From NCBI GenBank assembly GCA_050951095.1, contig JBMNIQ010000007.1, forward strand, positions 124,001 to 188,000: 64,000 nucleotides of DNA, read 5' to 3'. The notes below the pieces were generated by a model. That model was not told where the DNA came from and searched no databases. It saw only the letters and a program-made list of their open reading frames with translations. Of the stretch, positions 35,203-44,830 are shown piece by piece; position 1 is the stretch's first letter, and the number at the start of each line of letters is the position of its first letter. The DNA is from UMGS1519 sp050951095. Lineage in GTDB: Bacteria > Actinomycetota > Coriobacteriia > Coriobacteriales > Eggerthellaceae. The position numbers were made by a program, and so were the translations under genes.

Positions 35203-35814
35203 ATGAAGATCGTCGCAATCAATGGAAGCCATCGACCCGGAAAAGGCACGGCATCGCTTATCCAGGCGGCACTGGAAGAAGCGCGCGCTGCCGGCCTGGA
35301 GACGGAGATGGTAGAGCTCTCCTCATGCAACATAGAATTCTGCGTGGGATGCAACCGGTGCCTGGGGTAGAAGACGTGCACAATCCAAGACGACATGACG
35401 GACATCATGGCCGCGCTGAAGGACGCGGACGGCATCATCCTGGGGTCGCCGAACTACTTCGCGAACGTATCCGCCCGCATGAAGAACTTCATGGACCGCA
35501 CCCGTTGCCTCCATATGGTGGAGAACCAGCTGAAGGGCAAGGTCGGCGGCATCGTTGCCACAACGGGCCTTTCGAACTGCGGCGGCGAGGAAGCCGTTGC
35601 CGCCATGCAGCGCTGGTTCCAGATCCATGAGATGCTGCTGGTGCAGCCGCGCCCGGAAGGCGAGGTGCTGGGGAACGGCTGCCTGGGATCCATGTACCGC
35701 GGCTACGAGGACGGCAAGGTGAAATGGCGCCGCATCCAGGACGACGAGATCGCGTATAAATTCGCCCGCCAGCTGGGACGCGATATGGCAGCGCTCATCA
35801 AGAAGCTCGCGTAG
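35203..35814 (+). CDS. NADPH-dependent FMN reductase-like flavoprotein with in-frame amber codon
   Basis: 203 codons including an internal TAG. The flavodoxin-like fold starts MKIVAINGSHRPGKGTASLI, the phosphate loop for FMN, and continues IIEFC-type residues CNIEFCVGCNRCLG, then TAG at 35368-35370, then KTCTIQDDMTDIMAALKDAD and GIILGSPNYFANVSARMKNFMDR in the same frame, ending KKLA. The C-x2-C-x2-C...C-x-DDM pattern is the iron-sulfur flavoprotein type. The amber sits inside this pattern, where TGG or CAG one base away would fit. Sequence error, pseudogene or readthrough are all open. Confidence 0.75.
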
Positions 35815-35880
35815 ACGCTGCGGCGCCCCTCCCGCTGCCCGCGGAATTTCGCGTCAACAGATACCTGACCTGCAACAACA

Positions 35881-35920
35881 AGAAGGCCGGCCGCATAAGC
35901 GGTCGGCCTTCTGCAATATG
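35881..35920. terminator. terminator between FMN reductase and CoA-transferase genes
   Basis: AGAAGGCCGGCCGC (35881-35894) pairs with GCGGTCGGCCTTCT (35899-35912) with one wobble, loop ATAA. The genes on both sides end here. Confidence 0.75.
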
Positions 35921-35934
35921 CGAAGAAAGCGGGA

Positions 35935-37248
35935 TTACTTCTCCCAGGTGCACTCCGCCTCGCCGGCATTCTGGCGGCGGGACTTGAAGATCTTGTCCGG
36001 GATCTCCTCGCCGTGCCAGCACACGATGGCGCCTTCGTCTTCCATCTGCTTGATCTGCTCGTCGTTGTAGCCGATCTTGCTCATGTACTCGGCCGTGTGG
36101 TAGCCCAGCGGCTTCGACAGGATCATCGGCGGGTCGCCGAAGCTGCCGTAGCGGATGGGGATCGTGGTCGTGGCGCGGTCGCCGAATGCATCGTAGTGCA
36201 CCGTGCGCAGGCCGTCGTTGTCGTAGGCCTCGTCGTCTGCCACGATGTCCGTGTAATCGAACACGGTCTGGAACGGCACCTGGTGCTCGCGCAGGATCGG
36301 GTCCCACTCGGCGAACGTCTTCTTCGAGAAGCCGTCGTCCAGGATCTCGACCAGCTCGTGGTGCGTGAAGGGCTTGATGTCCTCCATGCGGCAGAAGCGC
36401 GGGTCGTCCTTCATGTCCGGGCGGCCGATGATCTCCATCATCTCGTTGTAGTACTTGTTATGGTTCGGCTGGCAGATGTAGATCCACTTGTCGTCCTTCG
36501 TCTTGTACGTGTTGTTGAACGGGGACGGGACGGACTTGCGGCTCTTCGGGTACGGGCTGCCGAACTGCGAGGCCACGATGCCGATGCCGCCGGCCCACAG
36601 CGCGCCGTGGTACAGGTTCACGGTGACCTTGTCGCCCTTGCCGGTGCGCAGCTTGTTCACCAGGGCGCCCAGGATGCCGGCCGCCAGCATGATGGCGCAG
36701 TTGTAGTCGCCGAACGCCTGCGGTGCGATGGCAGGGGACGTGCCGCGCTCGCAGAACGTGCCGGCGACGCCGCCGCGGGCGGCCCAGCACACGGCGTCGT
36801 AGCCGGGGCTGTCCTTCTCCACGCCGTACTCGCCGTAGCCGCGCATCTGCGCCCAGACCAGGCCGGGGAATTCGGCATGAATCGTTTCGTAGTCGAGGCC
36901 CATCTTGGCCAGAGACTTCAAGCGCGTGTTCGTGACGAACACATCTGCCTCGGAGATGAGCTTCTTCATGGCGGCAAGGCCGTCAGGATGCTTCGTGTTG
37001 ATGCAGATCAGGTTCTTGTTCGTGTTGTTCAGGTCGAACGTGGGGTCTTCCGTCTCCGTCTTCTTAGCGCCGAAGCACGGGCCCTGGACGCGTTGGGCGT
37101 CGCCTACGGGAGCCTCGACCTTGATGACCTCCGCGCCCATGTCGGACAGGACGCGAACCGTCGCGGGTCCGGCCACGTACGTGCAGAGTTCAACGACTTT
37201 GATGCCCGCCAGCGGGCCGTAGCCGTTCAGATGCTCGGTAGTGGTCAT
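35935..37248 (-). CDS. type III CoA-transferase, CaiB/BaiF family
   Basis: 437 residues from ATG 37248. It moves CoA between carboxylates, so one activated ester can prime further substrate without ATP. Seen: GIKVVELCTYVAGPATVRVLSDMGAEVIKVE at the N-terminus, NNTNKNLICINTKHPDG, and the active-site aspartate in PQAFGDYNCAIMLAAGILGAL at about residue 180. CaiB, BaiF and FldA belong here; the residues seen do not separate them. It stands alone between two terminator-flanked units, with a purine-rich leader. Confidence 0.92.
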   Translation of the reverse strand: MTTTEHLNGYGPLAGIKVVELCTYVAGPATVRVLSDMGAEVIKVEAPVGDAQRVQGPCFGAKKTETEDPTFDLNNTNKNLICINTKHPDGLAAMKKLISEADVFVTNTRLKSLAKMGLDYETIHAEFPGLVWAQMRGYGEYGVEKDSPGYDAVCWAARGGVAGTFCERGTSPAIAPQAFGDYNCAIMLAAGILGALVNKLRTGKGDKVTVNLYHGALWAGGIGIVASQFGSPYPKSRKSVPSPFNNTYKTKDDKWIYICQPNHNKYYNEMMEIIGRPDMKDDPRFCRMEDIKPFTHHELVEILDDGFSKKTFAEWDPILREHQVPFQTVFDYTDIVADDEAYDNDGLRTVHYDAFGDRATTTIPIRYGSFGDPPMILSKPLGYHTAEYMSKIGYNDEQIKQMEDEGAIVCWHGEEIPDKIFKSRRQNAGEAECTWEK

Positions 37249-37428
37249 ATGAGCATTTCTCCTTTCTCCTTTTGACAACGTCCATGCGGTGCCCGATCGC
37301 ACCGAATTCGTTGTGTCGCAATTGCGTATTATCACGCACCTAAATGGATATGTCTAGCAAACTGCGACTTCCCTGAATGAATGGCCGAATTTATCGGCGT
37401 ATTTTCATACCAGAATCGGACGAATTGC

Positions 37429-37923
37429 CTACATTGAGTGGTTTTCCTCCAAAGGATTGCGGCCATTCAGGAAATTGCTGTCATACGACAGCGGAGCGAT
37501 GGGAGGCTCCTCGTCCGGATCCACCTCGCGCGGCACGTACATGGTGGACGTGTTGCGCACGCATTCGCGCCCGTCGGCGTCGAAGATCTTCGTCTCCACC
37601 ACCATGGTGGTGCGGCCGTTGTGCACGACGTCGCCCACGATGGTCACGTCGCGGCCGTCGATCTTCAGGCCCTTGATGAAGTTCGTGTCGGACGTCAGCG
37701 TGATGACATGCTTGCCGCATGCGAAGGCCGCCGTGCTGCTGACCATATCCACCAGCACCATGATGGCGCCGCCGTGCATGTTCCCGTACACGTTCTGAAG
37801 GCCCTGATGCGTGTCGATCTCCACCTTGCAATGGCCGGGCTCCAGCTCCGTCATGCGCATATGGTCGAAGCCCTCCAGGCCGTGGATGTGGTTGATGCAT
37901 CCCTGCAACAGATAATCTTCCAT
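37429..37923 (-). CDS. hotdog-fold acyl-CoA thioesterase, PaaI-like
   Basis: 164 residues; TAAGGAAGGAATC precedes ATG 37923. The hotdog signature is YGNMHGGAIMVLVDMVSSTAAFA (split here for length: MHGGAIMVLVDMVSSTA), followed by TSDTNFIKGLKIDGRDVTI and VVETKIFDADGRE. It probably releases free acid and CoA, removing stalled or final products of the pathway. It lies downstream of the enoyl-CoA hydratase-like gene, separated by two hairpins. Confidence 0.85.
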   Translation of the reverse strand: MEDYLLQGCINHIHGLEGFDHMRMTELEPGHCKVEIDTHQGLQNVYGNMHGGAIMVLVDMVSSTAAFACGKHVITLTSDTNFIKGLKIDGRDVTIVGDVVHNGRTTMVVETKIFDADGRECVRNTSTMYVPREVDPDEEPPIAPLSYDSNFLNGRNPLEENHSM

Positions 37924-37943
37924 GATTCCTTCCTTACACAACA

Positions 37944-38021
37944 CCACGCGCGACCGGCATCTGCCATGGTCGCGCGTGGCGTACGTACTGCAGGGCACCG
38001 GTTTCGCGGCCGGCGCCCTGC
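37944..38021 (-). other. two tandem hairpins between the hydratase-like and thioesterase genes
   Basis: First: perfect 12-base arms CCACGCGCGACC (37944-37955) and GGTCGCGCGTGG (37968-37979). Second: GCAGGGC (37990-37996) and GCCCTGC (38015-38021) with GC-rich inner pairing. Neither has a T-run on the minus strand, so they may be RNA-stability or processing elements, or a protein-binding palindrome, rather than a simple terminator. Confidence 0.6.
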
Positions 38022-38036
38022 GTTTCTGTATAAATC

Positions 38037-38921
38037 TTACAGGTTGCGGAACGCGTAGTTCTCGGGATGAGCCTTCACGTCGTCGCGGTTCTTCGGGTTC
38101 ATCTTCACCACGCCGCGGCGAGCGTCGTCGGTCTGGGAAGCCAGAACCTGGTTGCGGTTCTCCATCTTGATCTGGGCATCGAAGCTGTTGTCCAGGGAGG
38201 ACTGGATGGATTCCTTCGTCAGGCGCAGGCCCATGGGCGCGGAGTTGGCGCACATGGCCTCGGCCATCTTCACAGCCTCGTCGACAACCTGGTCATCGGG
38301 CACGACCTTGTTCGCGAAGCCCCAGGTGAGCAGCTCGTCGGCCTTGATGCGGCGGGCGGTCATAAGAGCCTCGGCAGCGCGGGCGTAGCCCACGATGCGG
38401 GGCAGGTAGTACGAACCGGACATGTCCGTGCCGGTCAGGCCGATGTTCAGGTAGCCGGCCTGCATCTTGTAGGACTCGCCCAGAACGCGCAGGTCGCATG
38501 CGCAGGACAGGGACAGGCCGCCGCCGATGGCGTGGCCCTTCAGAGCACCGATGATGGGCTGCGGGCAGGCGCGCATGTTCACGGCCTGGTCGGAGCAGAT
38601 GGTCTGCATGATGTAGAAGTCGCGCTGGGCACGGCCCATGCCCTCTTCCACAGGAGGCTCGAGGTTCAGGTCGTTCAGCTCGAAGCCGGCGCAGAAGGAC
38701 TTGCCTTCGCCCGTCAGAACGATGACGCGGCAGTTCGGGTCCATGCGAACCTTCTTCAGGTAATCGTTGAACTCGGCCATCTGCTCATAGGACATGGCAT
38801 TCAGGCTGTGGGCGTTGTTGAAAGAAACCACATGGATGGGGCCGCGGACATCCACGATCAGCTTGTTGTAATCGTTGTACGTGAATTCCGGCAGATAGTA
38901 ATCATCCTGATATACGCTCAT
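38037..38921 (-). CDS. enoyl-CoA hydratase/isomerase family protein lacking the canonical glutamates
   Basis: 294 residues from ATG 38921 (CAGGAGGAATATATCC). Crotonase fold: VIVLTGEGKSFCAGFELNDL, then the oxyanion loop LKGHAIGGGLSLSCACDLRV, and a C-terminal extension of about 40 residues. In ordinary hydratases the two catalytic glutamates follow GGGC and lie in the PE motif; here they correspond to S (GGGLSL) and to AGYLNIGLTG, without glutamate. TGTDMSGSYYLPR resembles the branch of actinobacterial enzymes with an aspartate nearby. Isomerase, hydrolase or lyase activity is as likely as hydration. Confidence 0.8.
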   Translation of the reverse strand: MSVYQDDYYLPEFTYNDYNKLIVDVRGPIHVVSFNNAHSLNAMSYEQMAEFNDYLKKVRMDPNCRVIVLTGEGKSFCAGFELNDLNLEPPVEEGMGRAQRDFYIMQTICSDQAVNMRACPQPIIGALKGHAIGGGLSLSCACDLRVLGESYKMQAGYLNIGLTGTDMSGSYYLPRIVGYARAAEALMTARRIKADELLTWGFANKVVPDDQVVDEAVKMAEAMCANSAPMGLRLTKESIQSSLDNSFDAQIKMENRNQVLASQTDDARRGVVKMNPKNRDDVKAHPENYAFRNL

Positions 38922-39158
38922 GGATATATTCCTCCTGTACTCTTCAAATCGAGCGAGCGGCAACGAGAGTTGCCCGTGCAACACCTCATTATAGCTGTAA
39001 TCTTTCGTTTTCACCTTAAGTTATAGGCGGAATCTTTCAATCACCGCTTGGGAAGGCGCACCCGCCCTGTCAGGGGAAATGCCGGAGCATACCCGAACGC
39101 CCCGCCCGAACCGAAGGGCGCAGGCGCGGATGCCGGTCCGGGAGGGAATGCCGGACGG

Positions 39159-39662
39159 CTACAGCAGCATCTCGCGTGCGACGGACTCCGCTTCCTCGGC
39201 GGAGATGCCGTGCGAAGCCGCCACCACGTGGACGATGAGCTCGAAGCCGCGCGTGGCAAGCTCGTTGTCCTTGCCGGACAGCGACTTGTCCTCCGCCTCC
39301 ACGAACTCGTAGCGCTTATGGTACAGGCGCTCCAGCTTGATGATGTCCACCAGATCGCCGGAGGACAGGATGGAACGGGCGGCATTGATGCGCTTGTTGC
39401 GATTGTCGATCCACTTGAATTCCCGGCCCTCTTCGGACTGGACGAACAGATCGGCCACCTCTTCCTTCGTAGGCACCGGGCGGATGGTCATATCCGCCTT
39501 GTCCACGGGAACGTACGACGTGCCGCCCAGATGGTGCTTCGTCTCATAGGCGGGGCTGAGGATGTAGTAATTACGCGCAGGCATGTTCGCAATAGACTCT
39601 TCGCGCATATCGTCGATGGTATACACGTCCGTGCCCTTCAATACGTAATCCCCAACCTGCAT
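39159..39662 (-). CDS. CarD-like transcriptional regulator
   Basis: 167 residues. The N-terminal RNA polymerase-interacting domain reads MQVGDYVLKGTDVYTIDDM, YYILSPAYETK and SYVPVDKADMTIRPVPTKEE; the C-terminal helical domain KRINAARSILSSGDLVDIIK and LERLYHKRYEF matches the second half of CarD proteins. CarD binds RNA polymerase and stabilises open promoters. The protein lacks the usual VVYPxHGVG start of the barrel, having VLKGTDVYTI instead. Its place beside stress proteins suggests a local or growth-linked role. Confidence 0.8.
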   Translation of the reverse strand: MQVGDYVLKGTDVYTIDDMREESIANMPARNYYILSPAYETKHHLGGTSYVPVDKADMTIRPVPTKEEVADLFVQSEEGREFKWIDNRNKRINAARSILSSGDLVDIIKLERLYHKRYEFVEAEDKSLSGKDNELATRGFELIVHVVAASHGISAEEAESVAREMLL

Positions 39663-39751
39663 GCTCCACGCTCCTGATTCTTCTTTGCTCCTCGTCTATT
39701 TCTACATAGTTATTATACGTGGGAAATATGGTCTTTGCATGTATGGATAAC

Positions 39752-39784
39752 GGCAAAGGGTCCTCCCTTTTCGGGGAAGACCCT
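39752..39784 (-). terminator. terminator of the first UspA gene
   Basis: AGGGTCCTCCC pairs with GGGGAAGACCCT (39757-39784) with one mismatch; on the minus strand TTTGCC follows. It lies about 60 bases after the UspA stop. Confidence 0.6.
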
Positions 39785-39846
39785 GCTCACAGACGTATGA
39801 CGTGCAGCTGCCGAAGGCGGCGGCCTGCCGATTCGCGAACCAGCTG

Positions 39847-40272
39847 CTAGGCCTTGATAACCAGCACGGGCACCTTCACGGTGTTCAGGACGGCATGGCT
39901 GACGCTGCCGAAGTACTGCTTCACGGCGCCCAGGCCGCGGCTGCCGATGATCACCAGGGCCACCGGGTTCGACTCGACGTAGTCGATCAGCGGCTTGGGA
40001 GCGGACGGCGCATTGACGACGGTGACCTTGTACTCCACGCCCTTGTCCGCCAGGTACGCCTCGGCCTTCTGCGCCACGCGTTCGCCGGCCGCATCCAGCA
40101 CGGCGGCCAGCGACGGCGACGTCATGGCCTGCGTCTTCAGGTTCGTGGTAATAACGTTCACATGCATGACGGTCAGTTTTGAGCCGTAGCGCTTTGCCAT
40201 GTCGCAAGCGGTTTCAAGAGCTTTTTGGGCAATGTCAGAGCCATCGTAGGCAACAAGGATGTTCTCGAACAT
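39847..40272 (-). CDS. universal stress protein (first copy)
   Basis: 141 residues. The ATP-binding UspA form: ENILVAYDGSDIAQKALETA at the N-terminus and ALVIIGSRGLGAVKQYFGSVSHAVLNTV, whose G-x2-G-x9-G(S) motif binds nucleotide. A second UspA lies about 700 bases away on the same strand. UspA genes also occur beside cai-like clusters in some anaerobes, so a link to the surrounding CoA genes is possible. Confidence 0.9.
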   Translation of the reverse strand: MFENILVAYDGSDIAQKALETACDMAKRYGSKLTVMHVNVITTNLKTQAMTSPSLAAVLDAAGERVAQKAEAYLADKGVEYKVTVVNAPSAPKPLIDYVESNPVALVIIGSRGLGAVKQYFGSVSHAVLNTVKVPVLVIKA

Positions 40273-40395
40273 GATGGTTCCTTTCTCGGGATTTGACTTG
40301 TCTCCATTATTACCTAATATGGCCAGAAAATAGCAATGAAATGCATCAATTGTCAGCCCAACGGTTCAATGTGTGCATAGGCGAAAGGAGCGGAT

Positions 40396-40914
40396 ATGGC
40401 CGAATACGAGCACATCGTGCACCCGTTCGCGCCGATCGTCACACCCGCCGCACGCGTGCTGGTGCTGGGCTCGCTGCCGTCGAAGCTCTCGCGCGAGAAC
40501 GATTTCTACTACGGGAACCCCCGCAACCGGTTCTGGCAGGTCATGTCCGCCGTGCTGGACCAGCCCGTGCCCGCCGACATACCGCAGAAGACGAGGCTGC
40601 TGAACGAGCACGGCATTGCGCTCTGGGACGTGATAGCGGAATGCGATATCCGCGGATCGAGCGACGCCAGCATCCGCAACGCGCGTCCCGTGGACATCGC
40701 CCGCGTGCGCGACGTATGCCGGCTGCGCGCCATGTTCGCGAACGGGCATACGGCCGAGCGCCTGTTCAAGCGCTACCTGGCGAAAGACCTGCCGGGCATT
40801 CCCTTCGCATGCCTGCCGTCCACCAGTCCGGCGAATGCCGCCTGGAGGCTGCCGCAGCTGGAAAGCGCATGGGCGCAGGCCCTGGCGCCGTATCTGGAAG
40901 AACCCCGGGCATAG
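40396..40914 (+). CDS. hypoxanthine-DNA glycosylase (uracil-DNA glycosylase superfamily, family 6)
   Basis: 172 residues; GCGAAAGGAGCGGAT precedes the ATG. The pattern is HPFAPIVTPAARVLVLGSLPSKLSREN, then FYYGNPRNRFW and the C-terminal CLPSTSPANAAW. These match the enzymes that remove deaminated adenine (hypoxanthine) from DNA. It is the only plus-strand gene between the two minus-strand UspA genes. Confidence 0.85.
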   Translation: MAEYEHIVHPFAPIVTPAARVLVLGSLPSKLSRENDFYYGNPRNRFWQVMSAVLDQPVPADIPQKTRLLNEHGIALWDVIAECDIRGSSDASIRNARPVDIARVRDVCRLRAMFANGHTAERLFKRYLAKDLPGIPFACLPSTSPANAAWRLPQLESAWAQALAPYLEEPRA

Positions 40915-40957
40915 CACCGCACGGAGCGTCGGAATCCCGGCGGATGAGACGGCATGC

Positions 40958-40981
40958 GCGCCCGCCGAAGCGGGCGCGAGC
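40958..40981. terminator. possible terminator hairpin
   Basis: GCGCCCGC-CGAA-GCGGGCGC between the ends of the glycosylase gene and the second UspA gene. The stem is strong but there is no T-run on either strand. Confidence 0.4.
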
Positions 40982-40996
40982 CGCCGTCAAGGATTG

Positions 40997-41467
40997 CTAT
41001 TTCACCACGAAGACGGGCATCTCCGCAGCGCGCACCACCGCGTAGCTGACGGAGCCCATCATGCCCTGCAGCGCGTTCAGGCCGCGGCAGCCCATGACGA
41101 TGAGGTCGCATTCGTGGTCGTACGCGTAATTCAGGATGGCATGCTGCGGGCGGCCGGTTGCCACCTTGTACAGGATCTTGTTCGGGGCGTCCTTCACCAC
41201 GTCCGCCACGCTCTTCTCCACCTCGCGGCGCTTCTCGTCGCGATACGACCGCTCCATCGTGTTCGCCGCGCCGGTGTCCAGGGACTGGATGCCCGCCATG
41301 CGGGCGGCCGCCTCGAACGTCACGTCCTCGCTCTGCTTCGGCTCGGTGACGTACAGCACGGTGACCACAGCCTCGGGGTCGTCGGACACCAATTCCAGCG
41401 CCCGCTGCAGCGCATGCGTGGCATGGACGGATTTGTCGTACGGAACGAGCACGTTCTTGTAGATCAT
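40997..41467 (-). CDS. universal stress protein (second copy)
   Basis: 156 residues: YKNVLVPYDKSVHATHALQRALEL at the start, and DLIVMGCRGLNALQGMMGSVSYAVVRAAEMPVFVVK at the end (shown by its motif GCRGLNALQGMMGS). The middle carries a longer charged insert than the first copy. The two UspA proteins may form a heterodimer, as some do, but this is a guess. Confidence 0.88.
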   Translation of the reverse strand: MIYKNVLVPYDKSVHATHALQRALELVSDDPEAVVTVLYVTEPKQSEDVTFEAAARMAGIQSLDTGAANTMERSYRDEKRREVEKSVADVVKDAPNKILYKVATGRPQHAILNYAYDHECDLIVMGCRGLNALQGMMGSVSYAVVRAAEMPVFVVK

Positions 41468-41594
41468 GATGCCTTCCCTTCGCGAAAAAGCGTCGTACCA
41501 TGCGGCGCTTTCTTAGGCTGAGGCATATTGTAACGTAGTAGTATGTCCCGCAAGTAAACTCTCGCCGAAAGCTCGGCGGAAAGAAGGAACGGTC

Positions 41595-43235
<1,641 letters not shown>

Positions 43236-43271
43236 GCGCCACCGCTTCAGCCCACATTCCGTATGCTTGCC

Positions 43272-43303
43272 GCACCCGCCGCGAATCGTTCCGCGGCGGG
43301 TGC
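43272..43303 (+). terminator. hairpin after the second acyl-CoA ligase gene
   Basis: A perfect twelve-base stem, GCACCCGCCGCG (43272-43283) with CGCGGCGGGTGC (43292-43303). No T-run follows; instead GCTATAAT at 43307-43314 may be the -10 of the next gene. Confidence 0.55.
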
Positions 43304-43394
43304 TTCGCTATAATCGGAAGCGAACGAAACGCGCGCCCATGCGCCTTCCCGCACACTGGCGCGCAGAACTGCACCACCAGATGCAAGGAGCTCT

Positions 43395-44348
43395 ATGGCA
43401 ACACGCCGTCCTACCGCATCGCATTCCGCCAATGCACGCCGCCCCATCCGCCTGATACTGCTGGCCGTGGCGATAGCCTGCGTCATCGCCCTGTTCGCGA
43501 ATCTGGGCACGTCCGGCTGCCAAGGCGGCGGCGATGACCAGCCCACCGCCGCCGAACAGGCCGAATACGCCGGCAAAACGCTGTACCAGTACAACCTGGA
43601 CCGCGGCGCGCTGGCGCTCAACGACTACGACTATTCGAACCTGGAGAGCTACGACGGCAACAAGTACTACGTGAAGGACAGCAACGTGGTGTCGAAGATG
43701 GGCATCGACGTGTCCGAGAGCCAGAACGGCATCAACTGGTCGAAGGTGGCGGCCAGCGGCATCGACTTCGCCATGATCCGCCTGGGCTACCGCGGCTACA
43801 CGGAAGGCAAGGTGCAGAAGGACGCGAACTACGCCACGAACATCAAGGAGGCGAAGGCGGCCGGCCTGAAGGTGGGCGTGTACTTCTTCTCCCAGGCCAC
43901 CACGGAAGACGAGGCCCGCGAAGAGGCGAAATACGTCGTGGACCACCTGGGCAGCACGCAGCTGGATTACCCCGTGGTGTTCGACCTGGAAACGGACGTG
44001 AACGACAATGCGCGGACGAAGGACCTGACCTCCGACGAGATCACGGCCGCCACGCTGGCATTCTGCCAGACCATCGAAGATGCCGGCTACACGCCCATGG
44101 TGTACCTGAATAAGGAAGCGGCCACGCACAAGTTCGACCTATCGCAGCTGCAGAGCTATCCCCTGTGGTATGCCGAGTACAACGATACGCCCACGCTGGG
44201 CTTCGACTTCGCCATGTGGCAGTACACGGAGAACGGCACCGCCTTCGGCGTCGACGGCGACGTAGACCTGGACCTGCTCTTCGACGAATCGAAGCTGGCC
44301 GTGAAGACGAGCGACGGCCAGGGCTCGTCAAGCTCCACCGCATCGTAG
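43395..44348 (+). CDS. GH25 family lysozyme-like muramidase, membrane-anchored or secreted
   Basis: 317 residues; AAGGAGCTCT precedes the ATG. A basic start and hydrophobic helix (LILLAVAIACVIALFANLG, about 20-38) are followed by a cysteine, but TSGC is a weak lipobox. The catalytic domain begins with MGIDVSESQNGINW (about 102-115; aspartate in GIDVS) and continues with AMIRLGYRGY, VGVYFFSQA, YPVVFDLETDV with the second acidic pair, and the closing FAMWQYTENGTAFGVDGDVDLD. It cuts the glycan chains of peptidoglycan. The serine-rich tail is unstructured. Confidence 0.88.
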   Translation: MATRRPTASHSANARRPIRLILLAVAIACVIALFANLGTSGCQGGGDDQPTAAEQAEYAGKTLYQYNLDRGALALNDYDYSNLESYDGNKYYVKDSNVVSKMGIDVSESQNGINWSKVAASGIDFAMIRLGYRGYTEGKVQKDANYATNIKEAKAAGLKVGVYFFSQATTEDEAREEAKYVVDHLGSTQLDYPVVFDLETDVNDNARTKDLTSDEITAATLAFCQTIEDAGYTPMVYLNKEAATHKFDLSQLQSYPLWYAEYNDTPTLGFDFAMWQYTENGTAFGVDGDVDLDLLFDESKLAVKTSDGQGSSSSTAS

Positions 44349-44676
44349 CGCCCCGCGCATCGCGGTGCCCCGCCCGGGCGGCGGCATGCGTCTTGCAACG
44401 GCGTGCACCTCGCAGCGCCCTGCGTCTTGCAGCGGCATGCGCCGCACACCGAGCCGTGCGTCCTTTCGGCGGATGCCTTCTTCCGTCGGTGCCCCGCAGA
44501 CGTGCGGTTTCGCGCCGCCGCAGCCGATTTTTCGCCGCCCGCCACCCATAGCATCCCGTTTCCCGATACAATATTCTTTACGTGTAATGCTCTGGCATGC
44601 TTTTTTGTTGCGCATTTCACAGCAGATGCTGCCAGACGGGCTCCGGCCCGAATGTCCCTTATGAAAGGTTCTGCTC
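44349..44676 (+). other. intergenic region with short degenerate repeats
   Basis: 328 bases. 44380-44460 has near-repeats of GCGGCATGCG, CTGCGTCTTGCAGCGG and CGTCTTGCAACGG, which create several overlapping open frames without coding character. 44560-44650 is less G+C-rich (gatacaatattctttacgtg) and probably holds the promoter for the small membrane gene that follows. Confidence 0.45.
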
Positions 44677-44778
44677 ATGGCCAGATACAAGATGAATGTC
44701 AAGAACGTGGTAGAGATCATCGTCGCTGCCGCCATCACATTCCTCATCCTGGAGCTGCTCGGCGTTTTCTACGGCTAG
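44677..44778 (+). CDS. 33-residue membrane protein upstream of the NfeD gene
   Basis: ATG 44677, stop TAG 44776-44778; GAAAGG lies ten bases upstream. The product begins MARYKMNVKNVVEII and continues as a single hydrophobic helix ending ELLGVFYG. It is about 50 bases ahead of the NfeD-like gene on the same strand and may act with it in the membrane. No family recognised. Confidence 0.6.
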   Translation: MARYKMNVKNVVEIIVAAAITFLILELLGVFYG

Positions 44779-44830
44779 CGCGCAGCGCGTTCGGACGAAC
44801 CCTATTCGCTCAAAGGAGACTGAGAGATCC

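Noticed and set aside
35368..35370. The amber codon as evidence of pyrrolysine use.
   Set aside because: No pyrrolysine genes are in the window and TAG is used as an ordinary stop by other genes here, so it is reported only as an anomaly.
44380..44460. Short GC-rich near-repeats as a possible CRISPR or repeat array.
   Set aside because: The units are irregular, without constant spacers or direct repeats of fixed length.
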